Source: DP-19 sp041488235
GTDB lineage: Bacteria; Desulfobacterota; Binatia; UTPRO1
Length of the DNA: 51,890 nt
Assembly (NCBI GenBank): GCA_041488235.1
Contig: JBGPOW010000005.1
Span: forward strand, 1 to 51,890
Direction of reading: 5' to 3'
Shown: positions 19,287 to 29,525 of the stretch, one piece after another
How positions within the stretch are numbered: position 1 is the stretch's first letter
Layout: each line of letters starts with the position of its first letter
Program-made: the position numbers and the translations under genes
The notes under the pieces: model-generated
What the model was told of the DNA's origin: nothing
What the model saw: the letters and a program-made list of their open reading frames with translations, nothing else
The model's database searches: none

Positions 19287-20354
19287 ATGCCGACGGACGT
19301 ATCCACGGGCGCCGCGCCGACCCGCGGCCCGACCGATTGCGCTGCGGCCGTGACACCCGCGCATGCTCCTGCGACCGCTCGGCATGTGCTGGTCTGCCTC
19401 GATCGCTCACCGCTCGCGGAGAGTGTGCTGCCGCACGCGCTCGCCCTCGCACGCAGCTGTGGGGCGCGGATCACGCTTCTCCACGTGCTCGAGCCCGACC
19501 ACCACGCCGAAGCGGCGCCCGTCGATCCGCTCGCGTGGGAAATCCAGGGCGCCGAAGGGCGTCAGTACCTCGACGGCTTGGCGGCACGTCATCGCTCCCG
19601 TGACATTGCGATGGAATCCGCGGTGATCGAGGGCCAGGCGGCGGACCAGATCCGCGCGTGGGGAGCGCACCACGACGTCGACATCACGGTACTGTGCACG
19701 CACGGCGAAAGCGGCTCTACCGAATGGAGGTTCGCGAGCACGGCGCAGAAGCTCATCGAGGGCATGCCGGGATCGGTGCTGTTGGTGCCCGCGACGACGT
19801 CGCCGGCGGCGGGCCATCCGACCTCGTACGCACATGTGCTCGTTCCCTTGGACGGCTCGGCGTACGGCGAGAGCGTGCTGCCGCTCGCGGTCCAGATCGC
19901 GAGGACGCACGGGGCGGAGCTGATTTTGGCGCATGTCGTCCCCGTACCGGAGTTGACGCGGATCGGTCCGCTCTCGCGCGAGGATCTGGACCTGGAGGAG
20001 CGCTTGGTTCGCCGCAACTGGGAAGTCGGGCACGCATACCTCGAGCGCGTCCGATCGCGTCTCGCAGAACCTGGGCTGCGCGTCCGAACCGTGCTCGCCC
20101 GCGACACGGACCCGCGCCGTGAGCTCGTTCACCTCGTCGAGCGCGAGCACGCGGACCTGGTCGTCCTGTCGGCCCACGGCGGATCGGGTCGAGTGGAGGA
20201 GCCCTGCGGCAGCGTCGCGGCGCATCTGCTCGCGCACTGCGCGACGCCCGTACTCGTCGTTCGTGAACGCCGCCGCGCGGTAGCACACCGCCGCGGACCG
20301 GTCGCCAACCACCGACATGTGAGCGTGCGCATGCCTGCCCTGGCGGTGCCGTGA
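19287..20354 (+). CDS. Tandem universal stress protein (two UspA domains)
   Basis: A 355-aa protein with two UspA domains after a 30-residue leader. The first runs from about 32 (HVLVCLDRSPLAESVLPHA) to 172 (GSVLLVPAT). The second runs from about 183 (HVLVPLDGSAYGESVLPLA) to 330 (ATPVLVVRE). In both domains the canonical G-2x-G-9x-G ATP loop is altered (THGESGSTEW and SAHGGSGRVEEPCGSVA), so nucleotide binding is uncertain, more so in the first. The tail after residue 330 is basic. GAGGGAGC precedes the ATG. Its stop overlaps the NdvB start by four bases, so the glucan synthase is translationally coupled to it. Confidence 0.9.
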   Translation: MPTDVSTGAAPTRGPTDCAAAVTPAHAPATARHVLVCLDRSPLAESVLPHALALARSCGARITLLHVLEPDHHAEAAPVDPLAWEIQGAEGRQYLDGLAARHRSRDIAMESAVIEGQAADQIRAWGAHHDVDITVLCTHGESGSTEWRFASTAQKLIEGMPGSVLLVPATTSPAAGHPTSYAHVLVPLDGSAYGESVLPLAVQIARTHGAELILAHVVPVPELTRIGPLSREDLDLEERLVRRNWEVGHAYLERVRSRLAEPGLRVRTVLARDTDPRRELVHLVEREHADLVVLSAHGGSGRVEEPCGSVAAHLLAHCATPVLVVRERRRAVAHRRGPVANHRHVSVRMPALAVP

Positions 20355-23300
20355 GCGGCGAAGCCCGGGAGGTGGTGCACCACCCGGGCTCCCTCGAGAG
20401 CGCCGCCCACGAGCTCGCGGCGGCTCACGCAGCGACGAGCGGCTCGCCCCGGCTCGTGACACCGCTCGCGGCTCTCGCGGGCGTCCCCGCGTGGCTGACG
20501 CGCGCCGAGGCCGCGCTCGCGGATCCCGAGGAAGGTCGAGGCAAGGCCGCCGAGTGGCTCCTCGATAACGCCTTCGTCGTGCGGCGGGCGATCCGCCAAA
20601 TTTACGAGGACATGCCGCCCGACTTCTACGCGCGGCTGCGACCGCTGGCGACCGGTGATCGCGCCGGTCCACCGCGCGTCTATGCGCTGGCGCGTGCGCT
20701 GATGCGATCAACCGACGCCCAGCTCGTCCCGGACGCCACCACGCGTTTCGTGAACGCCTACCAGGAGGTGACGGCTTTCGACATCGCCGAGCTCTGGGCG
20801 TTCCCGACGATGCTTCGCCTCGCCTGCCTCGAGCTGCTCGTCACGGGCGTCGCCGCGCTCGTCCCCAAGCTACCGCCGCCGTTCATGGCCGATCCGTGCA
20901 CGCCGCCGCCCGCCGCGCTCGACGATACCGAGTGCGTCGCCCGCGCGATTCGCGGCCTCGTCAGCATCTCGGCCGTGTCGTGGAAGGACTTCTTCCGCCG
21001 GACGAGCGTGGTGGAGCGCGTCCTCCACGAAGATCCGCTCCACGTATACGGACACATGGATTTCGCCACCTGCGACCGCTACCGCAAGGTCGTCGAGGCG
21101 CTGGCGCACGCCACGGGATTGTCGGAGGTCGACGTCGCGCGCCGCGCTATCACAGCCGCGCGCCAGGCCGCCAACCGTCACAACCGTCGCGGCCATGTCG
21201 GGTACTGGCTGATCGACCAGGGCCGGCCGCAGCTCGAGGCGAGCCTCGGCTACCGGCCGCGCCTGCGCGAACGCTACCGGCGCCGTCTGCGCCGCCATGA
21301 GGGGATGCTCTACGTGGCGGCGCTCGTGGCCGCGACTTCTGCGGCCGCGGCCGTGCCCGCCGCGTACTTGCACGCCGCAGGCACGCGGCCCGTCGAGTGG
21401 ATCACAGGCATGCTGCTCTTCCTGCTGCCGGCGTCATGCCTCGCGATCACCGCCGTACACGCGCTCGTGACGTCGCTCGTCCGGCCGCGTTTGCTGCCGA
21501 AGCTCGCGTTCGACGACGGCATCCCGCCGGCATGGAAGACCGTGGTCGCGATCCCGACCTTGCTCGCCAGCCACGCCGACGTCGCAGCTCTCCTCCGGCG
21601 GATCGAGCGGCACTTCCTCGCCAACCCCGATCCGACGCTGCAGTTCGTCCTGCTCACGGATTTCACCGACGCGCCGGCGTCGCGCATGCCCGGCGATGAC
21701 GCGCTCCTCGAGGAAGCGGTGGCCGGTATTCGCTCGCTGAACGTACGCCACCGATCGACGATGCCGGGGGCGTTCCACCTGCTGCATCGCGAGCGCCGCT
21801 ACAATCCGGCCGAGGCCTGCTGGATGGGATGGGAACGCAAACGAGGCAAGCTCGAAGAATTCAATCGGTTGCTCGGTGGAGACCGGCAGACGAGCTACGT
21901 CGTTCGTGAGGGCGACGTCACGCGCCTGCACGGCGTGCGGTTCGTCATCACGCTCGATCGGGACACGCTGCTGCCGCAAGGCGCCGCGGCGCAGCTCGTC
22001 GGGATCCTCGCCCACCCGCTGAACCGCCCCGAGTTCGACCCGCGTACCGGCCGCGTCCGCGCCGGCTACACGATCATCCAGCCGCGGATCATGATCTCGC
22101 CCGACAGCGGCAATCGCTCACGATTCGCACGGCTCTATGCGGGCGACACCAGCATCGACATCTACACGTGCGCGGTGTCGGACGTGTACCAGGACCTCTT
22201 CGGCACCGGCATCTACGTGGGCAAAGGCATCTACGATGTGGCCGCGTTCCGCCGCAGCGTCGCCGATCGGGTGCCGGAGAACGCGCTCGCGAGCCACGAT
22301 CTGTTCGAGGGTATCCATGGGCGTACGGCGCTCGCAACGGACGTCGTGCTCTACGAGGACTACCCGCCGCAGTACCTCGCATATACGCGGCGCCTGCACC
22401 GCTGGACGCGGGGCGATTGGCAGCTCGTCCCGTGGCTGCGCCGCCGCGTCCCGACGGCGCACGGCCGCGCGCCGAACCGGCTCACCGGCCTCGACCGCTG
22501 GAAGATCCTCGACAACTTGCGCCGAACACTGGTAGCACCCGCGCGGCTGCTCTTTCTCGTCGCCGGATGGATCTGGTTCCCCGGGAACGAGGTCGGGTGG
22601 ACGGCTCTCGGCCTGCTCGCGCCCGCGGACAGTCTCGTGAGCGACGTCGCGACCGCGCTCTTCCGCGGGCGGCGCGGGCGCTCCGTGCGCGTGGCGCTCG
22701 CCGCGGCCGGGTTCCGCGCACGCGAGCACGTCGGACGCTGGATCCTGACGATCGCGTTCCTGCCGCACGAGGCCGCCGTTTCGCTGGACGCGACAACGCG
22801 CGCGCTGGTGCGGCTCGCAATCACGCGCCGCCGTCTCTTGCAGTGGACATCTGCCGCCACGACCGCCAGGACGCTCGCGCGGCGCGGGCGTGCGCTCGCC
22901 TGGCGCGAGATGGCCGCGGCGCCGGGCATCGCCGTCGTGATCGCGCTCGTCGTGGCGACGTGGCACCCCACGGCGCTGGTCAGCGCCGCGCCGGTGCTTC
23001 TCGTCTGGATGCTCTCACCGGAGATCGCGCTGCGCCTCAGCCGGCCGATACGCGCGCGGGCAGAGCCGCTGACAGCGGAGCAGCGCACGTTCGTGCGCGC
23101 GCTGGCGCGGCGCACGTGGCTCTTTTTCGAGACCTTCGTCGGCCCCGACGACCATTGGCTCCCGCCGGACAACTACCAGGAGGATCCGCTCGGCGAGGTC
23201 GCACACCGCACGTCGCCGACGAACGTCGGGATGATGTTGCTCTCGACGGTCGCCGCGTCGGACCTGGGCTATCTCGGCGTTGCGGATCTCGGCTTTCGCG

Positions 23301-26300
23301 TACGCAGCACGCTCGAGACCCTCGCGCGGCTCGAGCGCCATCGCGGTCACCTGTTCAACTGGTACGATACGCGGACGCTCGAGCCGCTGCTGCCGCGCTA
23401 CGTGTCGACGGTCGACAGCGGCAACCTCGCCGTATCGCTCATCGCCGTCCGCCAGGGCTGCCTCGAGCGCACGACCGACGGGGTGCTCGCTCCCGCGCGC
23501 TGGGACGGCCTCGTCGACACGGCCCGCCTGCTGGCCGCCGCCGTCGAGCGGCTTGCCCCTCACGATGGTGCGCCTTTGCGGGTGCGCGCGCATGTCATCG
23601 AGGGGCACGCAGCACACGCCCGCAATCATCCGGAGCTATGGCGACGGACGATCGACGATTTCTGCACGCGTGAGTGCGCCGATCTCGACCGACTCCTCCT
23701 CGAGACCGTGAAGGCCCTCGAGACGCATGAACGGTCGCTCGACATGGCCGCGCTGCGCGAGCTGCGAATCTGGTTCGGGCGGACGCAGCACCACCTGCGC
23801 AGCATGCATCAGGACGTCGAGGCCTTCATGCCGTGGCTCGCACTGCTGGAGGCCGCCTCGGCACAGACGCCGGGGGAGCTCGAGAGCGACGTGCGCGAGC
23901 TGCGTGCACTTCTGCCGCCGACGATCCCGCTCGGCGCGATCTCGGCAGCGTGCGCCCGCGCGCGCGAGGTCACCGCGAACGTACGGACGCGAGTGGCGCG
24001 ATCGCCTTCTCGGGAGGGACAGTCGCTCGACGCGTGGCTCTCGGCGCTCGAGTCGGCGCTCGTCGCCGCGACCCAGCACGTCGACGCCGTGCACGAGGAG
24101 CTCCGCGGCGTCGCCGCGCGTGCAGAGGCCCTCGTCGACGACATGGACTTTCGTTTCCTCTACGACCGCGACGATCGGCTGTTTCACATCGGATACAACG
24201 TCGACGGCGAGCGGGCCGACCCCCATCACTACGATCATCTCGCGTCGGAGGCCCGCCTCGCGAGCTTCATTGCGGTCGCCAAACGGGACGTGCCGGTCGA
24301 GCATTGGTTCGCGCTCGCGCGCGCCGTCACTCGCAGCGAGGGCAGCCTGGTGCTCCTCTCCTGGGGCGGCACGATGTTCGAGTACCTGATGCCTGCGCTC
24401 CTCGCCCGCAGCCATCACGAGACCTTGCTCGCGCAAAGCCAGCGCGGTGCGATCGCTGCGCAGATCGCATGGAGCGCGCGTCGCGGCGTCCCGTGGGGAG
24501 TTTCGGAGTCGGGCTACGCGGTCGTCAACGGCGACCAGCACTATCAGTATCAGGCCTTCGGCGTCCCGGCGCTCGGCCTGCGTCGCGACACCGAGGACGC
24601 GGTCGTCGTCGCACCGTACGCGACCGCGCTGGCGCTCCCGCTCCGGCCGCGGGCCGCCGTGGAGAATCTGCGGCGACTGCGGGCGCTCGGGATGGTCGGC
24701 ACGTACGGCTGTTACGAGGCGCTCGACCTGACCCCGGCGCATCTTCCGGAGAAATGCGACGCGGCGATCGTCCGCTCATACATGGCGCACCATCAGGGCA
24801 TGATCCTCACCGCGCTCGACAATCACCTGCACCGCAACGCGTTCGTGCGGCGATTCCATGCCGATCCGCGCGTCCAGGCGGCAGAGCTCCTCCTCCATGA
24901 ACGCGTGCCTCCGGATCTCCCCGCCGAGCTGCCCCGCGAACCGCTGGCGCGATCGGCGAGACGCCGCGACACCGGCCCGCCGCCGCGGCCCTGGGCACCG
25001 ACGCCGCGGGGCGCCTTCCCCGCCGCCCACGTGCTCGGGAACGGGCGCCTCAGCTGCGTGATCACCGAGGCCGGAGCGGGAGCGCTGCGCTGGAACCGCC
25101 ACGCGCTCACGCGCTGTCGATACGATCCGACGTGCGACGACGCGGGACTCTGGATCTACGTCCGCGACGAGGAGAGCGGCGCGCTCTGGTCCGCCGGGCG
25201 CCAACCGACCCGCGTCGAGCCGGATGAGTACGCGACGGTCTTTCACGCCCACATGGCGGAGCTCCACCGTCGCGACCACGGCATCGCGCTCCGCACCGAG
25301 ATCGCGGTGTCGCCGAGCGACGACGTCGAGATCCGCTACCTGGCGCTGCAGAACGAGACCGCGCACCGTCGCCGCCTGACGGTCACGAGCTACGGCGAGG
25401 TCGTCTTGGCCCCCGCCGCCGACGATGATCGCCATCCCGCGTTCAGCAAGCTCTTCGTCGTGAGCGAACACCTTGCGCATCTCGATGCGCTGCTGTTCAC
25501 CCGCAGACCGCGCCGTCCGGAGGAGCATCCACCGGTCCTCATGCATCGCGTGCTCGCCGGCAGCACCGCGGTGCGGACCGTCAGCATGGAGACCGACCGC
25601 GGGCGGTTTCTCGGCCGGAACGGCGGCATCCGAGCGCCCGGCGCGCTCGCGGCACCGCTCTCCGGCACCGTCGGGACCACGCTCGACGCGATCATGAGCG
25701 TGCAAGCCCTCGTCGAGCTCGAGCCCTACGCGACTGAGCACCTCGCGTTCGTGACCGTCGTCGGCGGCGCGCGCGAATCGGTGCTCGAGACCGCGCAGCA
25801 GTACGCGACGCTCACGGCGGTCGAATGGGCGCTCGCCGACGCCGAGCGCGACGCGGCGCGCGAGCTGCGCCGGCTCCGCGTCGATCCCGCACGCCTGCCC
25901 GAGATCGAGTCGCTGCTGTCGATCTTGCTCTACGCCCCGCCGGCGCTGCGCTGCGGTGCGGATACGATCAGGAAAAACCGGCTCGGCCAGCCGCGCCTCT
26001 GGGGCATGGGAATCTCCGGTGATCTGCCGGTGCTCCTGCTCCGCGTCGACGATCCGAACGAGGCGACGCTCCTCGAAGATCTCGTCCGCGCGCACCGGTT
26101 GTGGCAGCGGCGCGGCGTCGCGGTCGATCTCGCGCTCCTCTGGGAAGGGCTCTCCGGATACGAGGACACCATCAGCGGACGGATCACCGGCATGCTGCGC
26201 GAGCTCGGCGCGCACGACACGCTCGGGGTTCGCGGCGGCATTCACCTGGTGCGCGCCGATCAAGTGACCCCCGACGAGCGGCACCTGCTCGAGATCACCG

Positions 26301-28873
26301 CGCGCGCCATCGTGAGGGCCGACGGTCGCTCGCTCGCGCAGCAGCTTGCCGACCGCACCGCAGAGCCGCAGTACCCGCCGCGATTCGCGCCGACGCTGGC
26401 GCCGCTGGACGAGCCGGCACCCGCGCCGGAGCGGTCGACCGACCTGCTCTTCGACAACGGCTACGGAGGGTTCACTGCCGACGGCCGCGAGTACGTCATC
26501 CAGCTCGAACCGGGCGCGCACACTCCCGCGCCCTGGTCGAACGTGCTCGCCAATGCCGACTTCGGAACGCTCGTCACCGAAGCGGGCGGCGGGTACACGT
26601 GGTCACTCAACAGCGCCGAGCGCCGCTTGACGCCGTGGCACAACGACCCGGTGTGCGACACGCCCGCCGAGGCGCTCTACTTGCGTGACGAGGAGACGGC
26701 GCAGGTCTGGACGGCGACGCCGACTCCTGCCGGAGCGGACGCATGGTGCGAGGTCCGACACGGCGCCGGCTACACTACGTGGTCGCGGCGGAGCCACGCG
26801 CTCGAGCAGACGCTGGTGGTCTTCGTCGCACTGGACGATCCAGTGAAGCTCATTCGGCTGCGCCTCGTGAACACGTCGCAACGCGCGCGCCGAATCACCG
26901 CCACGTACTACGCGGAGTGGGTCCTCGGAGCGATGCCGAGCGTGACGCGTCCATTCGTCGTCAGCGAGTACGACGCGGCGAACGAGGCGCTCCTCGCCCG
27001 CAGCGCCTGGAATCCGGATTTCGGCGAGCGCGTCGCCTTTCTCGCCGCCGATCGGCGTCCCCACAGCTTCACCACCGACCGGCGCGAATTTCTCGGACGC
27101 GAGGGCGATGCGAGCGCACCGGCGGCGCTGGCGCGCTGGGGGCTGAGCGGGACGACGCCGCCGGGCGCCGATCCCTGCGCCGCGCTCCAGGTCCACCTCG
27201 ACGTAGCGCCCGGCGGTCGCGCGGAGGTCCTCTTCGTCCTCGGCGACGCTCGTGATCGGGCGCAGGCGGAGGAGCTGCTGCGTCGCTGGCGCGATCCGCG
27301 CAACGCCGACGATGCGTGGAACGCCCTTCGCGGTCGCTGGGACGGCCTGCTCGGCGCCGTCACGGTGCGCACGCCCGAGCCCGCGCTCGACGTCATGCTG
27401 AACCGCTGGCTCCTCTACCAGGCGGTGACGGCGCGTCTGTTCGGGCGTACCGGCTTCTACCAATCGGCCGGCGCGTTCGGATTCCGCGATCAGCTCCAGG
27501 ACGTCATGGCGCTCGTCCACGTCGAGCCCGGCATCGTCCGCTCGCACATCGTCGCCTGCGCCGCGCACCAGTTCGAGGAAGGCGACGTGCTGCACTGGTG
27601 GCACCCGCCGATCGATCGCGGCGTCCGCACGCGCTGCTCGGACGACCTCCTCTGGCTGCCGTACGTCACCGCGCATTACGTGGACGCGACCGGCGACGCG
27701 GCGATTCTCGACGCGCAGATTCCCTTCCTCTCGGCGCCGCCGCTCGCGCCCGGAGAGCACGACCGGTACAGCCGCTTCGACGTGACCGCCGAGTCTGCGT
27801 CACTCTTCGAGCATTGCCGTCGCGCGCTCGCGCGTGGAATCACCAACGGCGCGCATGGCCTGCCGCTCATCGGCGGCGGCGATTGGAACGACGGCCTCGA
27901 TCGGGTCGGCATCGCCGGACGCGGCGAGAGCGTCTGGCTCGCGTGGTTCGCGATCGCGACGATGCGCGCGTTCGCTGCGCTCTGCGATCGGCGCGACGAT
28001 CGTGACGAGGGCGATCAATGGCGCCGTCGCGCGGTCGCGCTCGCCGCCGCCGTCGAGCAAGCAGGGTGGGACGGAGGCTGGTACCGGCGCGCGTACGACG
28101 ACGACGGCTTGGCGTGGGGTTCCGCGGCGAGCGGCGAATGCCGTATCGATTCCGTCAGCCAATCGTGGGCGGTGCTGTCGGGAGCCGGGGCCCCCGATCG
28201 CGCACGCGCCGCCCTGCACGCCGCCGACACCGCCCTCGTACGCGCCGACGAGAAGCTCGTGTGCCTGCTGTGGCCGCCGTTCGATCAGACGATGCGCGAT
28301 CCCGGCTACATCAAGGCGTATCCACCCGGCATCCGCGAGAACGGCGGACAGTACACCCACGCGGCCGCGTGGCTCGGCTGGGCATTCGCCCTCGTCGGTG
28401 ACGGCGACGGCGCCGCGCGCATCTTGCGGCTCCTGAATCCGATCATGCACGCCGCGACGCGCGACGACGTGCTGCGCTATCGGGTCGAGCCATACGTCAT
28501 CGCCGCCGACATCGGCGGCGCGCCGCCGCACGTCGGCCGCGGCGGCTGGACCTGGTACACGGGCGCGGCGGCGTGGACGTGGCGGCTCGGCGCCGAGGCG
28601 ATCCTCGGGCTGCAGCGAACCGCGGGGCAGCTGCGCATCGATCCGTGCATTCCACGCGAATGGGCGGGATTCTCCGCGACCGTTGGCACCGCCGGCGGCA
28701 CGCTCGAGATCGACGTCGAGAATCCCGAACGCGTGGGCCGCGGTGTCGTCGAGATCACCCTCGACGGCACCCCAATCCGCGGGAACACCCTCGCCCTGCC
28801 GAGCGACGGGGCCGTGCACCACGTGCACGTCCGTCTCGGCGAGCGCCCGCTCACCCAAGTCCGGCTCGCCTAA
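20351..28873 (+). CDS. ndvB: Cyclic beta-1,2-glucan synthase, NdvB/ChvB type
   Basis: A 2840-aa inner-membrane enzyme of the usual NdvB length. The N-terminal third has membrane segments near residues 319-345 and 352-380 and a GT84 glycosyltransferase core: TVVAIPTLLASHADV near 395, GKLEEFNRLLGG near 500, LDRDTLLP near 534, RRLHRWTRGDWQL near 680. More membrane spans lie at about 720-900. A glycoamylase-like domain follows (SWGGTMFEYLMPAL near 1340, then SYMAHHQGMI near 1475). The C-terminus is GH94 phosphorylase-like, with GGGDWNDGLDRVG near 2510 carrying the catalytic Asp. It builds, sizes and cyclises periplasmic glucans. The GTG start overlaps the UspA stop, making it the last gene of the hsp20 operon. 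Confidence 0.95.
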   Translation: MSGEAREVVHHPGSLESAAHELAAAHAATSGSPRLVTPLAALAGVPAWLTRAEAALADPEEGRGKAAEWLLDNAFVVRRAIRQIYEDMPPDFYARLRPLATGDRAGPPRVYALARALMRSTDAQLVPDATTRFVNAYQEVTAFDIAELWAFPTMLRLACLELLVTGVAALVPKLPPPFMADPCTPPPAALDDTECVARAIRGLVSISAVSWKDFFRRTSVVERVLHEDPLHVYGHMDFATCDRYRKVVEALAHATGLSEVDVARRAITAARQAANRHNRRGHVGYWLIDQGRPQLEASLGYRPRLRERYRRRLRRHEGMLYVAALVAATSAAAAVPAAYLHAAGTRPVEWITGMLLFLLPASCLAITAVHALVTSLVRPRLLPKLAFDDGIPPAWKTVVAIPTLLASHADVAALLRRIERHFLANPDPTLQFVLLTDFTDAPASRMPGDDALLEEAVAGIRSLNVRHRSTMPGAFHLLHRERRYNPAEACWMGWERKRGKLEEFNRLLGGDRQTSYVVREGDVTRLHGVRFVITLDRDTLLPQGAAAQLVGILAHPLNRPEFDPRTGRVRAGYTIIQPRIMISPDSGNRSRFARLYAGDTSIDIYTCAVSDVYQDLFGTGIYVGKGIYDVAAFRRSVADRVPENALASHDLFEGIHGRTALATDVVLYEDYPPQYLAYTRRLHRWTRGDWQLVPWLRRRVPTAHGRAPNRLTGLDRWKILDNLRRTLVAPARLLFLVAGWIWFPGNEVGWTALGLLAPADSLVSDVATALFRGRRGRSVRVALAAAGFRAREHVGRWILTIAFLPHEAAVSLDATTRALVRLAITRRRLLQWTSAATTARTLARRGRALAWREMAAAPGIAVVIALVVATWHPTALVSAAPVLLVWMLSPEIALRLSRPIRARAEPLTAEQRTFVRALARRTWLFFETFVGPDDHWLPPDNYQEDPLGEVAHRTSPTNVGMMLLSTVAASDLGYLGVADLGFRVRSTLETLARLERHRGHLFNWYDTRTLEPLLPRYVSTVDSGNLAVSLIAVRQGCLERTTDGVLAPARWDGLVDTARLLAAAVERLAPHDGAPLRVRAHVIEGHAAHARNHPELWRRTIDDFCTRECADLDRLLLETVKALETHERSLDMAALRELRIWFGRTQHHLRSMHQDVEAFMPWLALLEAASAQTPGELESDVRELRALLPPTIPLGAISAACARAREVTANVRTRVARSPSREGQSLDAWLSALESALVAATQHVDAVHEELRGVAARAEALVDDMDFRFLYDRDDRLFHIGYNVDGERADPHHYDHLASEARLASFIAVAKRDVPVEHWFALARAVTRSEGSLVLLSWGGTMFEYLMPALLARSHHETLLAQSQRGAIAAQIAWSARRGVPWGVSESGYAVVNGDQHYQYQAFGVPALGLRRDTEDAVVVAPYATALALPLRPRAAVENLRRLRALGMVGTYGCYEALDLTPAHLPEKCDAAIVRSYMAHHQGMILTALDNHLHRNAFVRRFHADPRVQAAELLLHERVPPDLPAELPREPLARSARRRDTGPPPRPWAPTPRGAFPAAHVLGNGRLSCVITEAGAGALRWNRHALTRCRYDPTCDDAGLWIYVRDEESGALWSAGRQPTRVEPDEYATVFHAHMAELHRRDHGIALRTEIAVSPSDDVEIRYLALQNETAHRRRLTVTSYGEVVLAPAADDDRHPAFSKLFVVSEHLAHLDALLFTRRPRRPEEHPPVLMHRVLAGSTAVRTVSMETDRGRFLGRNGGIRAPGALAAPLSGTVGTTLDAIMSVQALVELEPYATEHLAFVTVVGGARESVLETAQQYATLTAVEWALADAERDAARELRRLRVDPARLPEIESLLSILLYAPPALRCGADTIRKNRLGQPRLWGMGISGDLPVLLLRVDDPNEATLLEDLVRAHRLWQRRGVAVDLALLWEGLSGYEDTISGRITGMLRELGAHDTLGVRGGIHLVRADQVTPDERHLLEITARAIVRADGRSLAQQLADRTAEPQYPPRFAPTLAPLDEPAPAPERSTDLLFDNGYGGFTADGREYVIQLEPGAHTPAPWSNVLANADFGTLVTEAGGGYTWSLNSAERRLTPWHNDPVCDTPAEALYLRDEETAQVWTATPTPAGADAWCEVRHGAGYTTWSRRSHALEQTLVVFVALDDPVKLIRLRLVNTSQRARRITATYYAEWVLGAMPSVTRPFVVSEYDAANEALLARSAWNPDFGERVAFLAADRRPHSFTTDRREFLGREGDASAPAALARWGLSGTTPPGADPCAALQVHLDVAPGGRAEVLFVLGDARDRAQAEELLRRWRDPRNADDAWNALRGRWDGLLGAVTVRTPEPALDVMLNRWLLYQAVTARLFGRTGFYQSAGAFGFRDQLQDVMALVHVEPGIVRSHIVACAAHQFEEGDVLHWWHPPIDRGVRTRCSDDLLWLPYVTAHYVDATGDAAILDAQIPFLSAPPLAPGEHDRYSRFDVTAESASLFEHCRRALARGITNGAHGLPLIGGGDWNDGLDRVGIAGRGESVWLAWFAIATMRAFAALCDRRDDRDEGDQWRRRAVALAAAVEQAGWDGGWYRRAYDDDGLAWGSAASGECRIDSVSQSWAVLSGAGAPDRARAALHAADTALVRADEKLVCLLWPPFDQTMRDPGYIKAYPPGIRENGGQYTHAAAWLGWAFALVGDGDGAARILRLLNPIMHAATRDDVLRYRVEPYVIAADIGGAPPHVGRGGWTWYTGAAAWTWRLGAEAILGLQRTAGQLRIDPCIPREWAGFSATVGTAGGTLEIDVENPERVGRGVVEITLDGTPIRGNTLALPSDGAVHHVHVRLGERPLTQVRLA

Positions 28874-28963
28874 GGTCCGGCGACGCGCAGGCGGTCATCG
28901 ATCGCGCGCGCCCCGCGCGTGTGGCTGACCCCGCGTGAGGATCGCGTCCTTCTCCGCCCAGGA
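28870..28963 (-). pseudogene. Remnant of a BON-domain gene, C-terminal end
   Basis: On the reverse strand the last 20 codons before a TAG at 28870-28872 read GVSHTRGARAIDDRLRVAGP. This aligns almost exactly with the end of the intact BON protein at 32979-33635 (VSHARGVRAVNDRLRV). Just upstream, in another frame, the sequence reads SWAEKDAIL, matching SWAERQAIL in the BON gene at 2963. The two pieces are separated by a frameshift. The fragment overlaps the NdvB stop codon and forms the tail of the Lon-like frame next to it. Confidence 0.6.
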
Positions 28964-29464
28964 GTCGTCGACCATCGCGTTGACGCTTCCCTGCGGAAAC
29001 ATGCCGTCGGCGCCGCGCTCGCCGGCGTCACGCCCGGAGAGAAGCGCCAGCCCCTCGTCGACGGTGCCGACGGCGTGCACCTGGAACTCGCCCGCGCGCA
29101 CCGCCGCGACGACGTCCTCGCGCAGCATCAGATGCCCCACGTTGGCCGCGGGGATGACGACCCCGTGCTCGGGCGAGAGGCCGCGGGCGCGACACACGTC
29201 GAAGGAGCCCTCGATCTTCTCGTTGATGCCGCCGACCGCCTGGATCTCGCCTTGTTGGTTCACCGAACTGGTCACCGCGAGCGTCTGCCGCAACGCCACG
29301 CCGGCGCCGATCACGCCGTCGAGCGGCGGGAGCTCCGCGGTCGAGCGGAACGGTAACGAAGCAGGATCGCAGACCGCGCGCAGCTCCTCGAGGGCGAGTC
29401 GTCGCGCCATGCGACGAGACAACAGCGAATCATGTGCCACGCGCGCAGGCGCCGAATCGTTCAT
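28895..29464 (-). pseudogene. Lon-type (LonB/AAA_32) protease with large internal deletion, fused to BON remnant
   Basis: The frame encodes 189 residues. Residues about 20-50 (LALEELRAVCDPASLPFRST, then ELPPLDGVIG) resemble the N-terminus of 800-aa LonB-like proteases. It then jumps at GVALRQTLAV to the C-terminal proteolytic domain: SSVNQQGEIQAVGGINEKIE, CRARGLSPEHGVVIPAANV, VGTVDEGLALLSGRDAGERG, FPQGSVNAMVDD. The whole AAA+ ATPase and the part with the catalytic Ser are missing, while the Lys of the Ser-Lys dyad (NEKIEG) remains. The last residues, SWAEKDAIL and beyond, belong to a BON gene. The product cannot be an active protease. The start is taken as the ATG at 29464; others lie at 29470 and 29410. 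Confidence 0.65.
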
Positions 29465-29525
29465 ATGCATGGCCTGCTCGTTCGTCCGAAGGCGCGGCTC
29501 TCGCAGAAACGCCGAATCGAGGATG

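Noticed and set aside
24776..26521. 581-codon leftward frame inside ndvB
   Set aside because: Antisense to the GH94-like part of NdvB; no motif, and ndvB continues uninterrupted.
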